Positions 44,982 through 53,155 of a DNA stretch of 64,000 nt are shown piece by piece. The position numbers and the translations under genes are program-made. This stretch comes from Sphingosinicella sp. LHD-64 (GTDB lineage: Bacteria; Pseudomonadota; Alphaproteobacteria; Sphingomonadales; Sphingomonadaceae), in NCBI RefSeq assembly GCF_031157375.1, contig NZ_JAVIFV010000003.1, positions 1,004,001-1,068,000 on the forward strand, written 5' to 3'. The notes below the pieces were generated by a model. That model was not told where the DNA came from and searched no databases. It saw only the letters and a program-made list of their open reading frames with translations. How positions within the stretch are numbered: the stretch's first letter is position 1; every line of letters starts with the position of its first letter.

Positions 44982-47320
44982 CAGGCAGCCTTTCTCAGGG
45001 CCTGCCGGTCCCCAAAGGCCAGCGGGCGGAAGGTGAATGCGATGAGGTGCGGCTCGGCTCCTAGGCCGGGCACCGGCGGCACCAAGAGCAAGGCGGCGGG
45101 GGTGCAGCGCAGCAGGCCGGGCGCCTCCTCGATCAGACCCTCGCGGATCACGGTCGCGGGGATCGGCGCGGCCGCCTTGGTCGGCAAATCGGGCGAGAAG
45201 CCCTCCACGGCATAGAAGACGACTTCGTCGACCTCGGCCCAATCGCAGAGCGCGCCCAGCTGGATCCCGGCGGCGAAGCGGCCGGCACCGACCGGGATCG
45301 TCGCCAGATAATAGCCGTCGTGCGTCGGATAGGCCTCGATCTCGATCATGGTCTGGCTGCGATCATCGGCGAGGATGACCGGCAGCTTCAGCGCAGGCCC
45401 GCGGAAATCGGCGCCGCGCAGATCGAGCGAGAAGCGGTTGGCGCTGAACAGCGACAGGTTGAGCGGCAGGCCGTGCGGCTGCAGCTCGCCGGGCAGGAAG
45501 ACCCGCTTGGCTGTGTTGAGATAGAAGAAGCCGCGCCGGCGCAGGCCCAGGGTGGCGGCCTCCGGATCGAGCAGGTCGATGAGGTCGCCCGTGCCGAGAT
45601 TGACGTCGTGCTCGAACGCCTGGAGCAGCGCGACCTCCTCGGGGATCGGCATGAACAGCAGGCGGGCGAGGCTGGCTGCGGCCATTGCCTGCCGTGAAGA
45701 CGCGTCGTCCGATGCGGGGGCGCGATGGATGCCGTGCGCGGCATTGCGGGCGAAGGCGACGCAGCCCGCCTGCACCCGGTCGCGGATGTCGTTCTGCGCG
45801 CCCTTGGCGCCGGCCGCCGTGCGGATCGGCTCGCCATTGGGCGAATAGTTCTCGACCGAGCCCAGGGCGATCGTCGACAGCTGCTCGATGAGCGCGATCG
45901 GGCCGGACAAAGCGTGAAGTGCGTTGTAGTCGAAGTGGCGCGGGTCGAGGAAACCCTTCTTGTCGTATCCGGTCTCGGCCTCCTCGCGCAGCAGCAGGTA
46001 GCGGCCGACCAGCCTGAGGTCGAACCGCTCGGAGAGCGCATCCTCGAGATAGTCCTGGACGGTGCCGTTATAGCCCAGATCGACGAGCATCACGGTGTCG
46101 CCGCGTGCGATCCCCAGGCGCTCGAGATGGGCGAACAGCTTCTTGCCGAAGGCGTGCGACCGCTCGACGATCTTGCGGACGTTTTGGGGCTGCAGCGCGG
46201 CGCGCTCGAACCCGGCCTGGCCGCCGCGGCCGAGCTTCTCGCTTTCCTCGCGGCTGAGGCCGAGCTGGCGGCCGAGCAGCGAGACGCGCCCGTGCTGGAT
46301 CTCGCCGGTCAGGAAGCCGGCAATCGCATCCGCATTGGCGAAGCCCGCGCGGCGCGCGGTGAAACGGCTGATCTCGGCGGCGGCCGTGGCCTTGCCGGTC
46401 ACCGCTTCGAACACGCGCTGCGGCAGATGGCCGTCGCGGAGCAGGAAAACGATCTTCGCGTCACCGAGCGCCGCGGCCTCCGCCTCGACCCACGTGATGA
46501 AGGCATGCATCAGCGGGCCGAGCACGTCGTGGCCGAGCGTCCAGGCTGGATCCTTCTCGGCGCGCAGCGACAGAGGCGCGCGGTGCGGCTGGAAGACCGG
46601 ACGGGTGGTGCGCGCGGCGGGATCGAGGATCGCCGCCGCGGCCGCTTCGAGCCGCAGACGTTGCTCGGCCGCCGCGTCGAACTGGCGGAAATGGACGGCG
46701 TGGATGCCGAGCGCATCCGGCGCGTCATGGTCGGCCTTCTTGTTGTCGCCCACATGCAGGATCGTCTGCGGCGGCACGCCGAGCTCGGCGAGCACCGGCT
46801 CGAACAGACCGCCGGCCTTGGTGACGCCGTAGGTCGCGGAGCAGAAGATGCGATCGATGAGCCCGGTGACGTCCGGCCCCGCCGCCGCTTCGATAAGGGC
46901 GCGCAGCTGGGCTTCGGCGAGATAGGTGTCGCTGACGATGATGACCTCGAGGCCCTTGGCCTTCGCGGCCTTCATCAGCGCGACGGTCGGCGCGAAGGCG
47001 TAGCAGTGGCGCGCCTCGGCGGCGAGCTCGGCGGCAACCGCCTCGGCGACGCGCGCCTCGTCCGCGCGCGGGCGGAGCGCCCGGTGGATCTGCTCGATCG
47101 TGACTTCGGTCCTGCCGTCGATGAAGCGGCGCTGCTTGCGGGCCCGGCGCTCGGCGCGGGTGCGCTGCCAGATGCCGCCGCAATCGGTGAAGACATCGAC
47201 CGGCGCCTGGCAGTTGCGCCAGAGCAGGGTGTCGAAGCAGTCGAGCGAGAGGATGCGCACCCCTTGGGGTGCAGTGTCCAGCAGGTCGGCAATTCCGGTG
47301 GCGGTGACGGTCATCTTCAT
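44981..47320 (-). CDS. large HAD-superfamily protein (COG5610-like)
   Basis: A 779-residue cytoplasmic protein. The N-terminal 240 residues form a HAD domain: motif I SLDCFDTLLWR (Asp27), motif II IIVSDTYL and motif IV LHVGDNKKADHDAPDALG. The middle contains FLLRDGHLPQRVFEAV and MLVDLGYNGTVQDYLED. These pairings are typical of the COG5610 proteins found in surface-polysaccharide loci. The C-terminal 180 residues look beta-rich and could bind carbohydrate. It begins 12 bases after fliA with GAGGAG upstream and is coupled to the methyltransferase. Its role is unknown; flagellin glycan processing is a guess from context. Confidence 0.75.
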   Translation of the reverse strand: MKMTVTATGIADLLDTAPQGVRILSLDCFDTLLWRNCQAPVDVFTDCGGIWQRTRAERRARKQRRFIDGRTEVTIEQIHRALRPRADEARVAEAVAAELAAEARHCYAFAPTVALMKAAKAKGLEVIIVSDTYLAEAQLRALIEAAAGPDVTGLIDRIFCSATYGVTKAGGLFEPVLAELGVPPQTILHVGDNKKADHDAPDALGIHAVHFRQFDAAAEQRLRLEAAAAAILDPAARTTRPVFQPHRAPLSLRAEKDPAWTLGHDVLGPLMHAFITWVEAEAAALGDAKIVFLLRDGHLPQRVFEAVTGKATAAAEISRFTARRAGFANADAIAGFLTGEIQHGRVSLLGRQLGLSREESEKLGRGGQAGFERAALQPQNVRKIVERSHAFGKKLFAHLERLGIARGDTVMLVDLGYNGTVQDYLEDALSERFDLRLVGRYLLLREEAETGYDKKGFLDPRHFDYNALHALSGPIALIEQLSTIALGSVENYSPNGEPIRTAAGAKGAQNDIRDRVQAGCVAFARNAAHGIHRAPASDDASSRQAMAAASLARLLFMPIPEEVALLQAFEHDVNLGTGDLIDLLDPEAATLGLRRRGFFYLNTAKRVFLPGELQPHGLPLNLSLFSANRFSLDLRGADFRGPALKLPVILADDRSQTMIEIEAYPTHDGYYLATIPVGAGRFAAGIQLGALCDWAEVDEVVFYAVEGFSPDLPTKAAAPIPATVIREGLIEEAPGLLRCTPAALLLVPPVPGLGAEPHLIAFTFRPLAFGDRQALRKAA

Positions 47321-47332
47321 CGCGGCGGCTCC

Positions 47333-48061
47333 TCAGGCCCAGTCGGCGAGCGACGTGCGCAGGCGGTCCAGGGCGGCTTTCTTGATCTGGCAGATGCGGG
47401 CGGCGCCGACGCCGAGCGTCTGGCCGATCTCCTCGAGGTTCATCTCCTCGACGAAGTAGAGCTGGAGCACCAGCCCGTCGCGCTCAGGGAGAGTACGGAT
47501 CGCCTCGGCGATCGCGTCTTTCAGCCGGTCGCGGTCGAGCGCCTCGTCGGCGCGCTCCTCGACATCGGCGAACCATATCGAATGGTCGGAATAGACCTCG
47601 TCGATCGATTCGTGGTGCACGGCCTGGCTGTCGTCGACCATCTCGCGATAGTCGGCGGCCCCCATGCCGAGCTCTTCGGCCATTTCGGCGTCGAGCGCGG
47701 CGCGGCCGAGCCGGGCCTCCAGTCGCTGACGGGCAGCGGCCAGCTCGCGCCGGCGCACCATGGCGGAGCGGCAGATCGAGGCGTGGCGACGCAGATGATC
47801 GATCATCGCGCCGCGGATGCGCAGCGTCGCATAGGTCGCAAAAGCGTGGCCACGGTCCTCGAAGCCGTTTGCGGCCTCGACGAGGGCGACCATGCCGATC
47901 TGGACGAGATCCTCGACGTCGATCGCGGACGCGACGCGGCCGTGCACGTGCCAGGCGATCTTGCGCACCAGCTGCATGTGGCTGCGCACCAGCGCTTCCG
48001 GCGTCGGCCGCGCCTGACGCTGATAGGTCGCCGCGCCCTGCTGGGGGTCAATAAGTGCCAT
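47333..48061 (-). CDS. fliA: flagellar sigma factor FliA (sigma-28)
   Basis: A 242-residue sigma-70-family factor. Region 2 reads HVHGRVASAIDVEDLVQIGMVALVEAANGF and ATYATLRIRGAMIDHLR. Region 3 follows, and region 4 has LPERDGLVLQLYFVEEMNLEEIGQTLGVGAARICQIKK; these are given in part. It directs late flagellar genes; four matching promoters lie in this window. GGGGGAGG precedes ATG 48061, and the gene overlaps flhG by 14 bases. Cotranscription with flhA places fliA under the sigma-54 promoter at 51814. FlgM in this window is its expected anti-sigma factor. Confidence 0.93.
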   Translation of the reverse strand: MALIDPQQGAATYQRQARPTPEALVRSHMQLVRKIAWHVHGRVASAIDVEDLVQIGMVALVEAANGFEDRGHAFATYATLRIRGAMIDHLRRHASICRSAMVRRRELAAARQRLEARLGRAALDAEMAEELGMGAADYREMVDDSQAVHHESIDEVYSDHSIWFADVEERADEALDRDRLKDAIAEAIRTLPERDGLVLQLYFVEEMNLEEIGQTLGVGAARICQIKKAALDRLRTSLADWA

Positions 48062-48869
48062 TGGCCTCCCCCATCAGGCGCAGTTCGGCCGGTGCCGGCA
48101 CCGGCTGGATGTCGGGCCGCGCGAGACGGCGGGCGATCCGCCCGAACGCCTTGGACGCGCCCGAGCCCGGGAAGGCCTCGAGGCAGCAGCGCTTCCTCAG
48201 CACCGCCTCGCGCACATAGGGATCGTCGGGAATCGCGCCGGCATAATCGAGATTGAGATCGAGAAAGCGGGTGACGACGCCGCGGAAGCGGTCGAACAGC
48301 TCGCGGCCCGCAATGTCGTGGCGGACCATGTTGGCGACGACCTGGAAACGCTGCAGGCCTTGGGCGACGGCCAGCGCCTTCACCAGCGCATAGGCGTCGA
48401 TGAACGAGGTCGGCTCGGGCGTGACCACGATCATCGGCATGTCGGCTTCGGCGATCAGCGCGAGCGCCGAGGCCTCGATGCCGCTGCCGGTGTCGATCAC
48501 GACATGGTCGAAATCGTCGAGCCAGGGTCCGAGCGCCTCGATCAGGCGGGTGCGTTCGCTGTGAGTCAGGGTCGATCCGCTGCCGGTGCCGCTGTGACCG
48601 GGCACGAAGCTGATCCCGCCGGGGCCGGGCCGGATCAGGTCGTCCATCGTGCAGCGGCCGGCGAGCAGGTCGCCGATCGTGAACGTCGCGTCGATTCCCA
48701 TCAGGATCGCCGCATTGGCCAGGCCCATGTCGCAATCGATCAGCATCACGCGCCCGCCCGCCCTGGCGAGGGCGACCGCCAGATTGACGCTCACATTGGT
48801 CTTGCCGACGCCGCCCTTGCCGCTCGCAACGGCAATGATTTGGGCGCGGCCGGAACGCTGAAAACTCAC
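48048..48869 (-). CDS. flhG: MinD-like ATPase FlhG (FleN/YlxH)
   Basis: A 273-residue ParA/MinD-type ATPase that limits flagellar number. The deviant Walker A ASGKGGVGKTNVSVN starts at about residue 15, with IDCDMGLANAAI and VIDTGSGI following. The N-terminus is only about 10 residues and lacks the DQAxxLR helix that activates FlhF in other bacteria, and flhF itself is not next to it. The C-terminus may carry the membrane-targeting helix. It overlaps flhA by four bases. Confidence 0.88.
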   Translation of the reverse strand: MSFQRSGRAQIIAVASGKGGVGKTNVSVNLAVALARAGGRVMLIDCDMGLANAAILMGIDATFTIGDLLAGRCTMDDLIRPGPGGISFVPGHSGTGSGSTLTHSERTRLIEALGPWLDDFDHVVIDTGSGIEASALALIAEADMPMIVVTPEPTSFIDAYALVKALAVAQGLQRFQVVANMVRHDIAGRELFDRFRGVVTRFLDLNLDYAGAIPDDPYVREAVLRKRCCLEAFPGSGASKAFGRIARRLARPDIQPVPAPAELRLMGEANGTY

Positions 48870-50974
48870 GCGACCTCCGATTCAAGCATGGGATGATTGT
48901 TGTTGGCTTCACCGCCGACGACGGCGACGACCTCGACCGCCTTGCCGTCGGGGATTTCGAGAAAGGACAGGACGGGGGCGTCGGGCACATGCGGCGCAAG
49001 CAGGCGGGCCAGCGCCCGGCGTGCGATCGGCGAGGTGACGACGGCGAAACGGCGGCCCTGCTGAAGCAGCGGCCCGGCGACGCCGCCGATCGCCTGGACG
49101 ATCTTCTGGCCCAGACCCGGCTCGATCGGATGGACCGCGTCGCGGCCGGTGCGCACCGCCTGGGCAAGCAGGCCTTCGAGGCTGGCGTCGAGGGTGACGA
49201 CGGGGAGCGGCAGCTTCACCGGCACGATGGTCTGAACGATCAGGGCGCCGATCCGCTGGCGGACCGCCTCGACGAGCTGGACCGGATCGGTCTCTTCGCG
49301 CGCTGCGTCGGCCATCGCCTCGGCGATGCGGCGGAAGTCCTTGAGCGGCACGCCTTCGATCAGCAGCGCGCGGCACAGCGCGGCGAGGCTGACCAGCGGC
49401 AGCGGCTGCGGCGTCAGGTTGGCGGCGAGCTGCGGCGCCGTCTCCTTGAGCGCGTCGATCAGCTTCTGGGCCTCGTCCATACCAAACAGGTCGGCGGCGG
49501 CGGACTGGATGACCTGATTGAGATGCGTGGCGATCACGGTCGCCGGATCGACGACGGTGTAGCCCGCGACCACCGCCTCGGCGCGCTGCGCCGGCGGAAT
49601 CCAGACCGCGTCGAGACCGAAGGTCGGATCCTTGACCTGGCGGCCATCGATCCGGTCGAGCAGGTCGCCGCTGTCGAGCGCGAGCAGCTCGTCCGGCCAG
49701 ATCTCGTCCTCGGCCACAACGACGCCGGCGACGGTGATGCGATAGGTGTTGGGGGCGAGCGCCAGATCGTCGCGCACGCGGACCATCGGGATGACGAAGC
49801 CGAGCTCGCGCGACAGCTGGCGGCGGATGCCGGTGATCCGCGCCATCAGCGGCGCGCCCTTGCGTTCGTCGACCAGGCCGACCAGCGCGAAACCGAGTTC
49901 GAGGCCGAGGGCGGCATCGTCGCTGACCTCGTCCCAGCCGATCGTGGTCGGCGCCGGAGCTGGCGGCGCCTCGACCGGGGCATTGGCCTTGGCCTGCGCG
50001 GCCTTGTGCAGCTTCCACGCGATCGCGGCGGCGCCGGCAGCGGCGACGAGAATGATGAAGTGCGGCATGCCGGGCAGGAGGCCGAGGATCAGCAGGATCG
50101 CGGCGACCGGCACCCACGCCTTGGCCGAACCGAACTGGTGGGTGATCTGGCCCGATAGGTCGAGCGGCGAGCTGACCCGGGTGACGATCGAGGCGGCGGC
50201 GATCGAGAGCAGCAGTGCCGGCACCTGCGCGACCAGCGCGTCGCCGATCGCGAGCACGATATAGGTCGAGGCCGCCTCGCTCATCGACAGGCCGTGGCTC
50301 AGCATGCCGAGGATCAGGCCGCCGACGATGTTGACGACGAGGATCAGCACGCCGGCGATGGCGTCCCCCTTCACGAACTTGGAGGCGCCGTCCATCGAAC
50401 CGTAGAAATCGGCCTCGGTCGCGACTTCCTGGCGACGGAGCTTGGCTTCCTCGGGGGTCAGCAGGCCCGCGTTCAGATCGGCGTCGATCGCCATCTGCTT
50501 GCCGGGCATGGCATCGAGGGTGAAGCGCGCCGAGACTTCGGAGACGCGGCCGGCGCCCTTGGTGATGACCACCAGGTTGATGATCATCAGGATCATGAAG
50601 ACGAACAGGCCGACGGCATAGTCGCCGCCGATCAGGAAATTGCCGAACGCCTCGATCACATAGCCGGCGGCATGCGAGCCCTCATGGCCGTCGACCAGCA
50701 CGACGCGGGTCGAGGCGACATTGAGCGCGAGCCGGAACAGGGTCGCGAACAGAAGCACCGTCGGGAAGGAGGAGAAATCGAGCGGCCGGGCGACGTTCAG
50801 CGCCACCATCAGCACCGCGAGGCTGATCATGATGTTGGTGACGAAGCCGATGTCCAGCATCATCGCCGGCATCGGCACGATCATCAGCATGACGAGCAGC
50901 AGCGTCGCGAAGGGCAGGACCGCGCCCCGGCCCGCGCCGAGCCATACCTTGCGGTTCACGGTAGCGCGGCTCAT
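48866..50974 (-). CDS. flhA: flagellar export gate protein FlhA
   Basis: A 702-residue export apparatus protein. Eight membrane helices fill the first 330 residues, including the FHIPEP-type region (DIGFVTNIMISLAVLMVALN, FPTVLLFATLFRLALNVASTRVVL, KGAGRVSEVSARFTLDAMPGKQMAIDADLNAG, quoted in part). The cytoplasmic domain for chaperone docking makes up the rest. ATG 50974 lies 2 bases before the transglycosylase stop's end and has GGGAG nine bases upstream. It is normally followed by flhF, but here flhG follows directly. Confidence 0.95.
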   Translation of the reverse strand: MSRATVNRKVWLGAGRGAVLPFATLLLVMLMIVPMPAMMLDIGFVTNIMISLAVLMVALNVARPLDFSSFPTVLLFATLFRLALNVASTRVVLVDGHEGSHAAGYVIEAFGNFLIGGDYAVGLFVFMILMIINLVVITKGAGRVSEVSARFTLDAMPGKQMAIDADLNAGLLTPEEAKLRRQEVATEADFYGSMDGASKFVKGDAIAGVLILVVNIVGGLILGMLSHGLSMSEAASTYIVLAIGDALVAQVPALLLSIAAASIVTRVSSPLDLSGQITHQFGSAKAWVPVAAILLILGLLPGMPHFIILVAAAGAAAIAWKLHKAAQAKANAPVEAPPAPAPTTIGWDEVSDDAALGLELGFALVGLVDERKGAPLMARITGIRRQLSRELGFVIPMVRVRDDLALAPNTYRITVAGVVVAEDEIWPDELLALDSGDLLDRIDGRQVKDPTFGLDAVWIPPAQRAEAVVAGYTVVDPATVIATHLNQVIQSAAADLFGMDEAQKLIDALKETAPQLAANLTPQPLPLVSLAALCRALLIEGVPLKDFRRIAEAMADAAREETDPVQLVEAVRQRIGALIVQTIVPVKLPLPVVTLDASLEGLLAQAVRTGRDAVHPIEPGLGQKIVQAIGGVAGPLLQQGRRFAVVTSPIARRALARLLAPHVPDAPVLSFLEIPDGKAVEVVAVVGGEANNNHPMLESEVA

Positions 50975-50975
50975 C

Positions 50976-51770
50976 TCAGGCGTCTCCCAGCTGCGCGAGC
51001 ATCAGATAGGCGAGGCGCGCATATTCGGGCGACGGGCGGGCGAGGTTGATTTCCTCGGGCGCATCGACCGCCTCCTCGCTGCCGAGCGCCATGCGCAGCG
51101 CGAGCATGTCGTTGGTCGGCGCGCTCGGCGGCGCAACCGGCGTGTCGCCGAAGCGGCGGGCGAAATGGGTGCGGATCTCGGCGAAGCTCTTCGGCGAACC
51201 GTCGCGATCGTAGAAGATCGAACGGTTGGCGCGCGCCGCTGCCGGCAGCAGGCGGGCCGCGGCGCCGTCCGGGTTGGCATCATGGGCGCGCAGGAACTGT
51301 GCTGCGCCGCCGGCGCCTAGGAAATGGGCGAGGTAGAGATCGACCGGCTCGGCGCGGCGGCCGATCCGGCTTTCGAGATGGTCGCGATTGTCGGAGGCGA
51401 ATTCGGCCGCCATGGCCGAGGCGGCTTCGGGCTGGCGCCTGAGGTCAAGAATCGCACGGCGCATTCCCGGATCGGCGACATGATAGCGGCCGCCGGGGGT
51501 GCGGCGGATCGCGTTCGCGGCCCAGCCGAGGCCATGATCGGCGCCGTGCCGCTGGACGGTGCCGAGCCAGGTCTGGTCGATGAACTGGAAGAGGCCGGTC
51601 GCGCTCGAGGTGCGCGCGCGCGCATTGGGATCGAGGCCGCTTTCGACGCGGGCCTGATTCATCAGATAGCCGAAATCCATGCCGGTGCGGGCGGCGGCCT
51701 GCTGGATGGCGGCACCGATGCGGTCGCGGCCTTGAGGGCCCGATGCACCGGTGATCGTCGTCGGAATCAT
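50976..51770 (-). CDS. lytic transglycosylase-like protein, flagellar peptidoglycan remodelling
   Basis: A 264-residue protein with an SLT-type fold: LMNQARVESGLDPNARARTSSATGLFQFIDQTWL (partial) holds the catalytic Glu (VESG) and the ATGLFQF motif. LYLAHFLGAGGAAQFL follows, the second family block. There is no obvious signal peptide, so it may be exported by the flagellar system or another path. FlgJ in this window consists only of the rod-binding domain, and this enzyme is a good candidate for the missing muramidase role. It heads the flhA-flhG-fliA operon behind a sigma-54 promoter. Confidence 0.85.
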   Translation of the reverse strand: MIPTTITGASGPQGRDRIGAAIQQAAARTGMDFGYLMNQARVESGLDPNARARTSSATGLFQFIDQTWLGTVQRHGADHGLGWAANAIRRTPGGRYHVADPGMRRAILDLRRQPEAASAMAAEFASDNRDHLESRIGRRAEPVDLYLAHFLGAGGAAQFLRAHDANPDGAAARLLPAAARANRSIFYDRDGSPKSFAEIRTHFARRFGDTPVAPPSAPTNDMLALRMALGSEEAVDAPEEINLARPSPEYARLAYLMLAQLGDA

Positions 51771-51799
51771 GACGCCCCTTTCTCTTCAGGGACATCGAA

Positions 51800-51814
51800 G
51801 CAATTGCCGTGCCA
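51800..51814 (-). promoter_or_regulatory. sigma-54 promoter of the transglycosylase-flhA-fliA operon
   Basis: Minus strand TGGCACGGCAATTGC (51814-51800), an exact TGGCAC-N5-TTGC match, 30 bases before the gene start. Confidence 0.85.
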
Positions 51815-51849
51815 GATCGTGCATTAGCTGGGCGGGTGACGCATGTAGC

Positions 51850-51921
51850 ATGTTCCGGTGAAAGCCGGAACCCAAGGCTGACTCTGCAACTGGGCCCCGG
51901 CCTTCGCCGGGGAACGAGATA
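51850..51921. repeat. REP-like intergenic repeat with two hairpins
   Basis: Two palindromes close together: GTTCCGG/CCGGAAC (51852-51858, 51865-51871) and CCCCGGC/GCCGGGG (51895-51901, 51906-51912), separated by a GACTCTGCAACTGG-type linker. The arrangement looks like the interspersed repeats common between genes in sphingomonads (recollection, not checked). It lies between flgN and the sigma-54 promoter of the transglycosylase. Confidence 0.5.
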
Positions 51922-51928
51922 CTACAAC

Positions 51929-52240
51929 CTAACGCGCGTGTGGGCGGTAGGTGAGGCCCTGCGGACGGCCGGCGAGGGTCGCGAGCGTGTCGATCCGGCG
52001 GCGGACATGGTCCGTCAGAAAATTGACGCGGGCCTGCGCGGCCTGGGCGAGAACCGCAAGGCTGGAGATGCGGTCCTTGAGATCCGGCGCGAGGCCCACG
52101 CCCTGGAGCGCGCGCGCGCCGGCGACCGCGTCGGAAAGGTCAGTGGTCGCGGCTTCGATGCCGGCGAGATCACCGGAATCGAGCGCGATGATCAGTGCCT
52201 CATGCGCGACAGCAAGGCGGTCGAGAACCTGAAGGCTCAT
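51929..52240 (-). CDS. FlgN-like flagellar chaperone candidate
   Basis: A 103-residue all-helical protein without membrane segments: LQVLDRLAVAHEALIIALD, IEAATTDLSDAVAGARAL and LAVLAQAAQARVNFLTDHVRRR. Size, fold and position directly after flgM (TAATG overlap) fit FlgN, the export chaperone for FlgK and FlgL, although FlgN sequences are poorly conserved. The open frame upstream to 52543 runs through flgM and is not part of it. Start ATG 52240. Confidence 0.6.
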   Translation of the reverse strand: MSLQVLDRLAVAHEALIIALDSGDLAGIEAATTDLSDAVAGARALQGVGLAPDLKDRISSLAVLAQAAQARVNFLTDHVRRRIDTLATLAGRPQGLTYRPHAR

Positions 52241-52512
52241 TACCGGACCGGCAGATCGAGCGCGATCATCCGTTCGGCGATGCGATCCGCATCGACCGGA
52301 TAGCGGCCTTCGGCGATCGCGGCACGGATCGCGGACACCTTGGCGGAATCGACCGGGGCGCCGCCGCTCACCAGCTCGAACACGGCGCTTTCGACCGGGC
52401 CGTTCCGGCCGCGCGACGTGGCATGGCCGGTGGCCGCAGCCGCCTGGCTTTTCTCGGTGCCACGGGTCAGCTCGATGCGTCCCGGACCGGTTTTTCCCAC
52501 ACCGTCGATCAT
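52240..52512 (-). CDS. flgM: anti-sigma-28 factor FlgM
   Basis: A 90-residue protein with a disordered Gly/Ala/Thr-rich N-terminal half and a C-terminal FliA-binding region: DSAKVSAIRAAIAEGRYPVDADRIAERMIAL. It holds FliA inactive until exported through the finished hook. The ribosome site AGAGG precedes ATG 52512. A FliA-type promoter lies upstream, giving the usual feedback loop. Confidence 0.88.
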   Translation of the reverse strand: MIDGVGKTGPGRIELTRGTEKSQAAAATGHATSRGRNGPVESAVFELVSGGAPVDSAKVSAIRAAIAEGRYPVDADRIAERMIALDLPVR

Positions 52513-52559
52513 CTCGAATTCCTCTTGCCCGAAGGCGCTTCAAGAAAGTTACTCAACCT

Positions 52560-52585
52560 ATAACGGCCGCTTCACGCGGCCTTTA
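52560..52585 (-). promoter_or_regulatory. FliA (sigma-28) promoter of flgM
   Basis: Minus strand TAAA (52585-52582), 14 bases, GCCGTTAT (52567-52560). The spacer is one base shorter than the consensus. The spacer and -10 also form a GGCCGC/GCGGCC hairpin, which on the + strand precedes a T-rich run. Confidence 0.6.
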
Positions 52586-52594
52586 AATTCTTTT

Positions 52595-53104
52595 TCAGTT
52601 GAACCCGGGCAGCGCGACCCGGCCGTCCTGCGTGACCTGGCCGATGAACGGCGCCGAGCGCCGTTCGGTGCGCACGCGGATGCGGTCGCCGGGCGCGCCA
52701 TCCTGTTCGGCGATACCCGTGGTGCTGACCGAGAAGCTGCGCGAGAGCGCTACGACCTCGACCTGATCCCCGCGCCGGATCACCGGCTCGGCGCGGACGG
52801 CCGCCGCCCGGGTCACGGTCGCGCCGCCGCCGGCCAGCGGCACGCGGATGCGCCATCCCTGCGCCGGACAGCGCACCGTCACGGCATTCATCGCCGGCTC
52901 CTCGATCGTCGCCGGCTCCGGGCAGGCGGCAAGGCGCAGGCGCCGGTCGAGAGGTGCGGCCGGACCGCCCGGCTCGCCGACATTGGCGCCGAGCGCCGCG
53001 GCGACGCGGCTGTCCAGCATCTCCAGATTCTCGAAGCCTTGCCCGAGAGCGGGAGCCGCGATGGCCGCGGACAACAGCAGTGCGCGTCGGAAAATCGTCA
53101 CCAT
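52595..53104 (-). CDS. flgA: flagellar P-ring chaperone FlgA
   Basis: A 169-residue periplasmic protein with a signal peptide (VTIFRRALLLSAAIAAPALGQ) and a C-terminal SAF-like domain (VIRRGDQVEVVALSRSFSVSTTG and GDRIRVRTERRSAPFIGQV, in part). It assists FlgI assembly into the P ring. Start ATG 53104 with GGAG eight bases upstream. The upstream open frame to 53152 contains the promoter itself, so earlier starts are rejected. It has its own sigma-54 promoter just after the MotB-like gene. Confidence 0.9.
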   Translation of the reverse strand: MVTIFRRALLLSAAIAAPALGQGFENLEMLDSRVAAALGANVGEPGGPAAPLDRRLRLAACPEPATIEEPAMNAVTVRCPAQGWRIRVPLAGGGATVTRAAAVRAEPVIRRGDQVEVVALSRSFSVSTTGIAEQDGAPGDRIRVRTERRSAPFIGQVTQDGRVALPGFN

Positions 53105-53136
53105 GATGGTCGCTCCAGTCATTTCGCGGGAGCGAA

Positions 53137-53151
53137 GCAACTGCCGTGCCA
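53137..53151 (-). promoter_or_regulatory. sigma-54 promoter of flgA
   Basis: Minus strand TGGCACGGCAGTTGC (53151-53137), an exact TGGCAC-N5-TTGC match, 33 bases before the flgA ATG. Confidence 0.85.
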
Positions 53152-53155
53152 AATG

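Noticed and set aside
45725-48256. 843-codon + strand frame opposite the HAD gene and fliA
   Set aside because: Antisense shadow. The minus-strand genes have clear motifs and ribosome sites.
52561-52594. GGCCGC/GCGGCC hairpin with T-rich tail read as a + strand terminator
   Set aside because: No + strand gene ends there. The same bases form a good FliA promoter for flgM on the minus strand, so the hairpin may be incidental.
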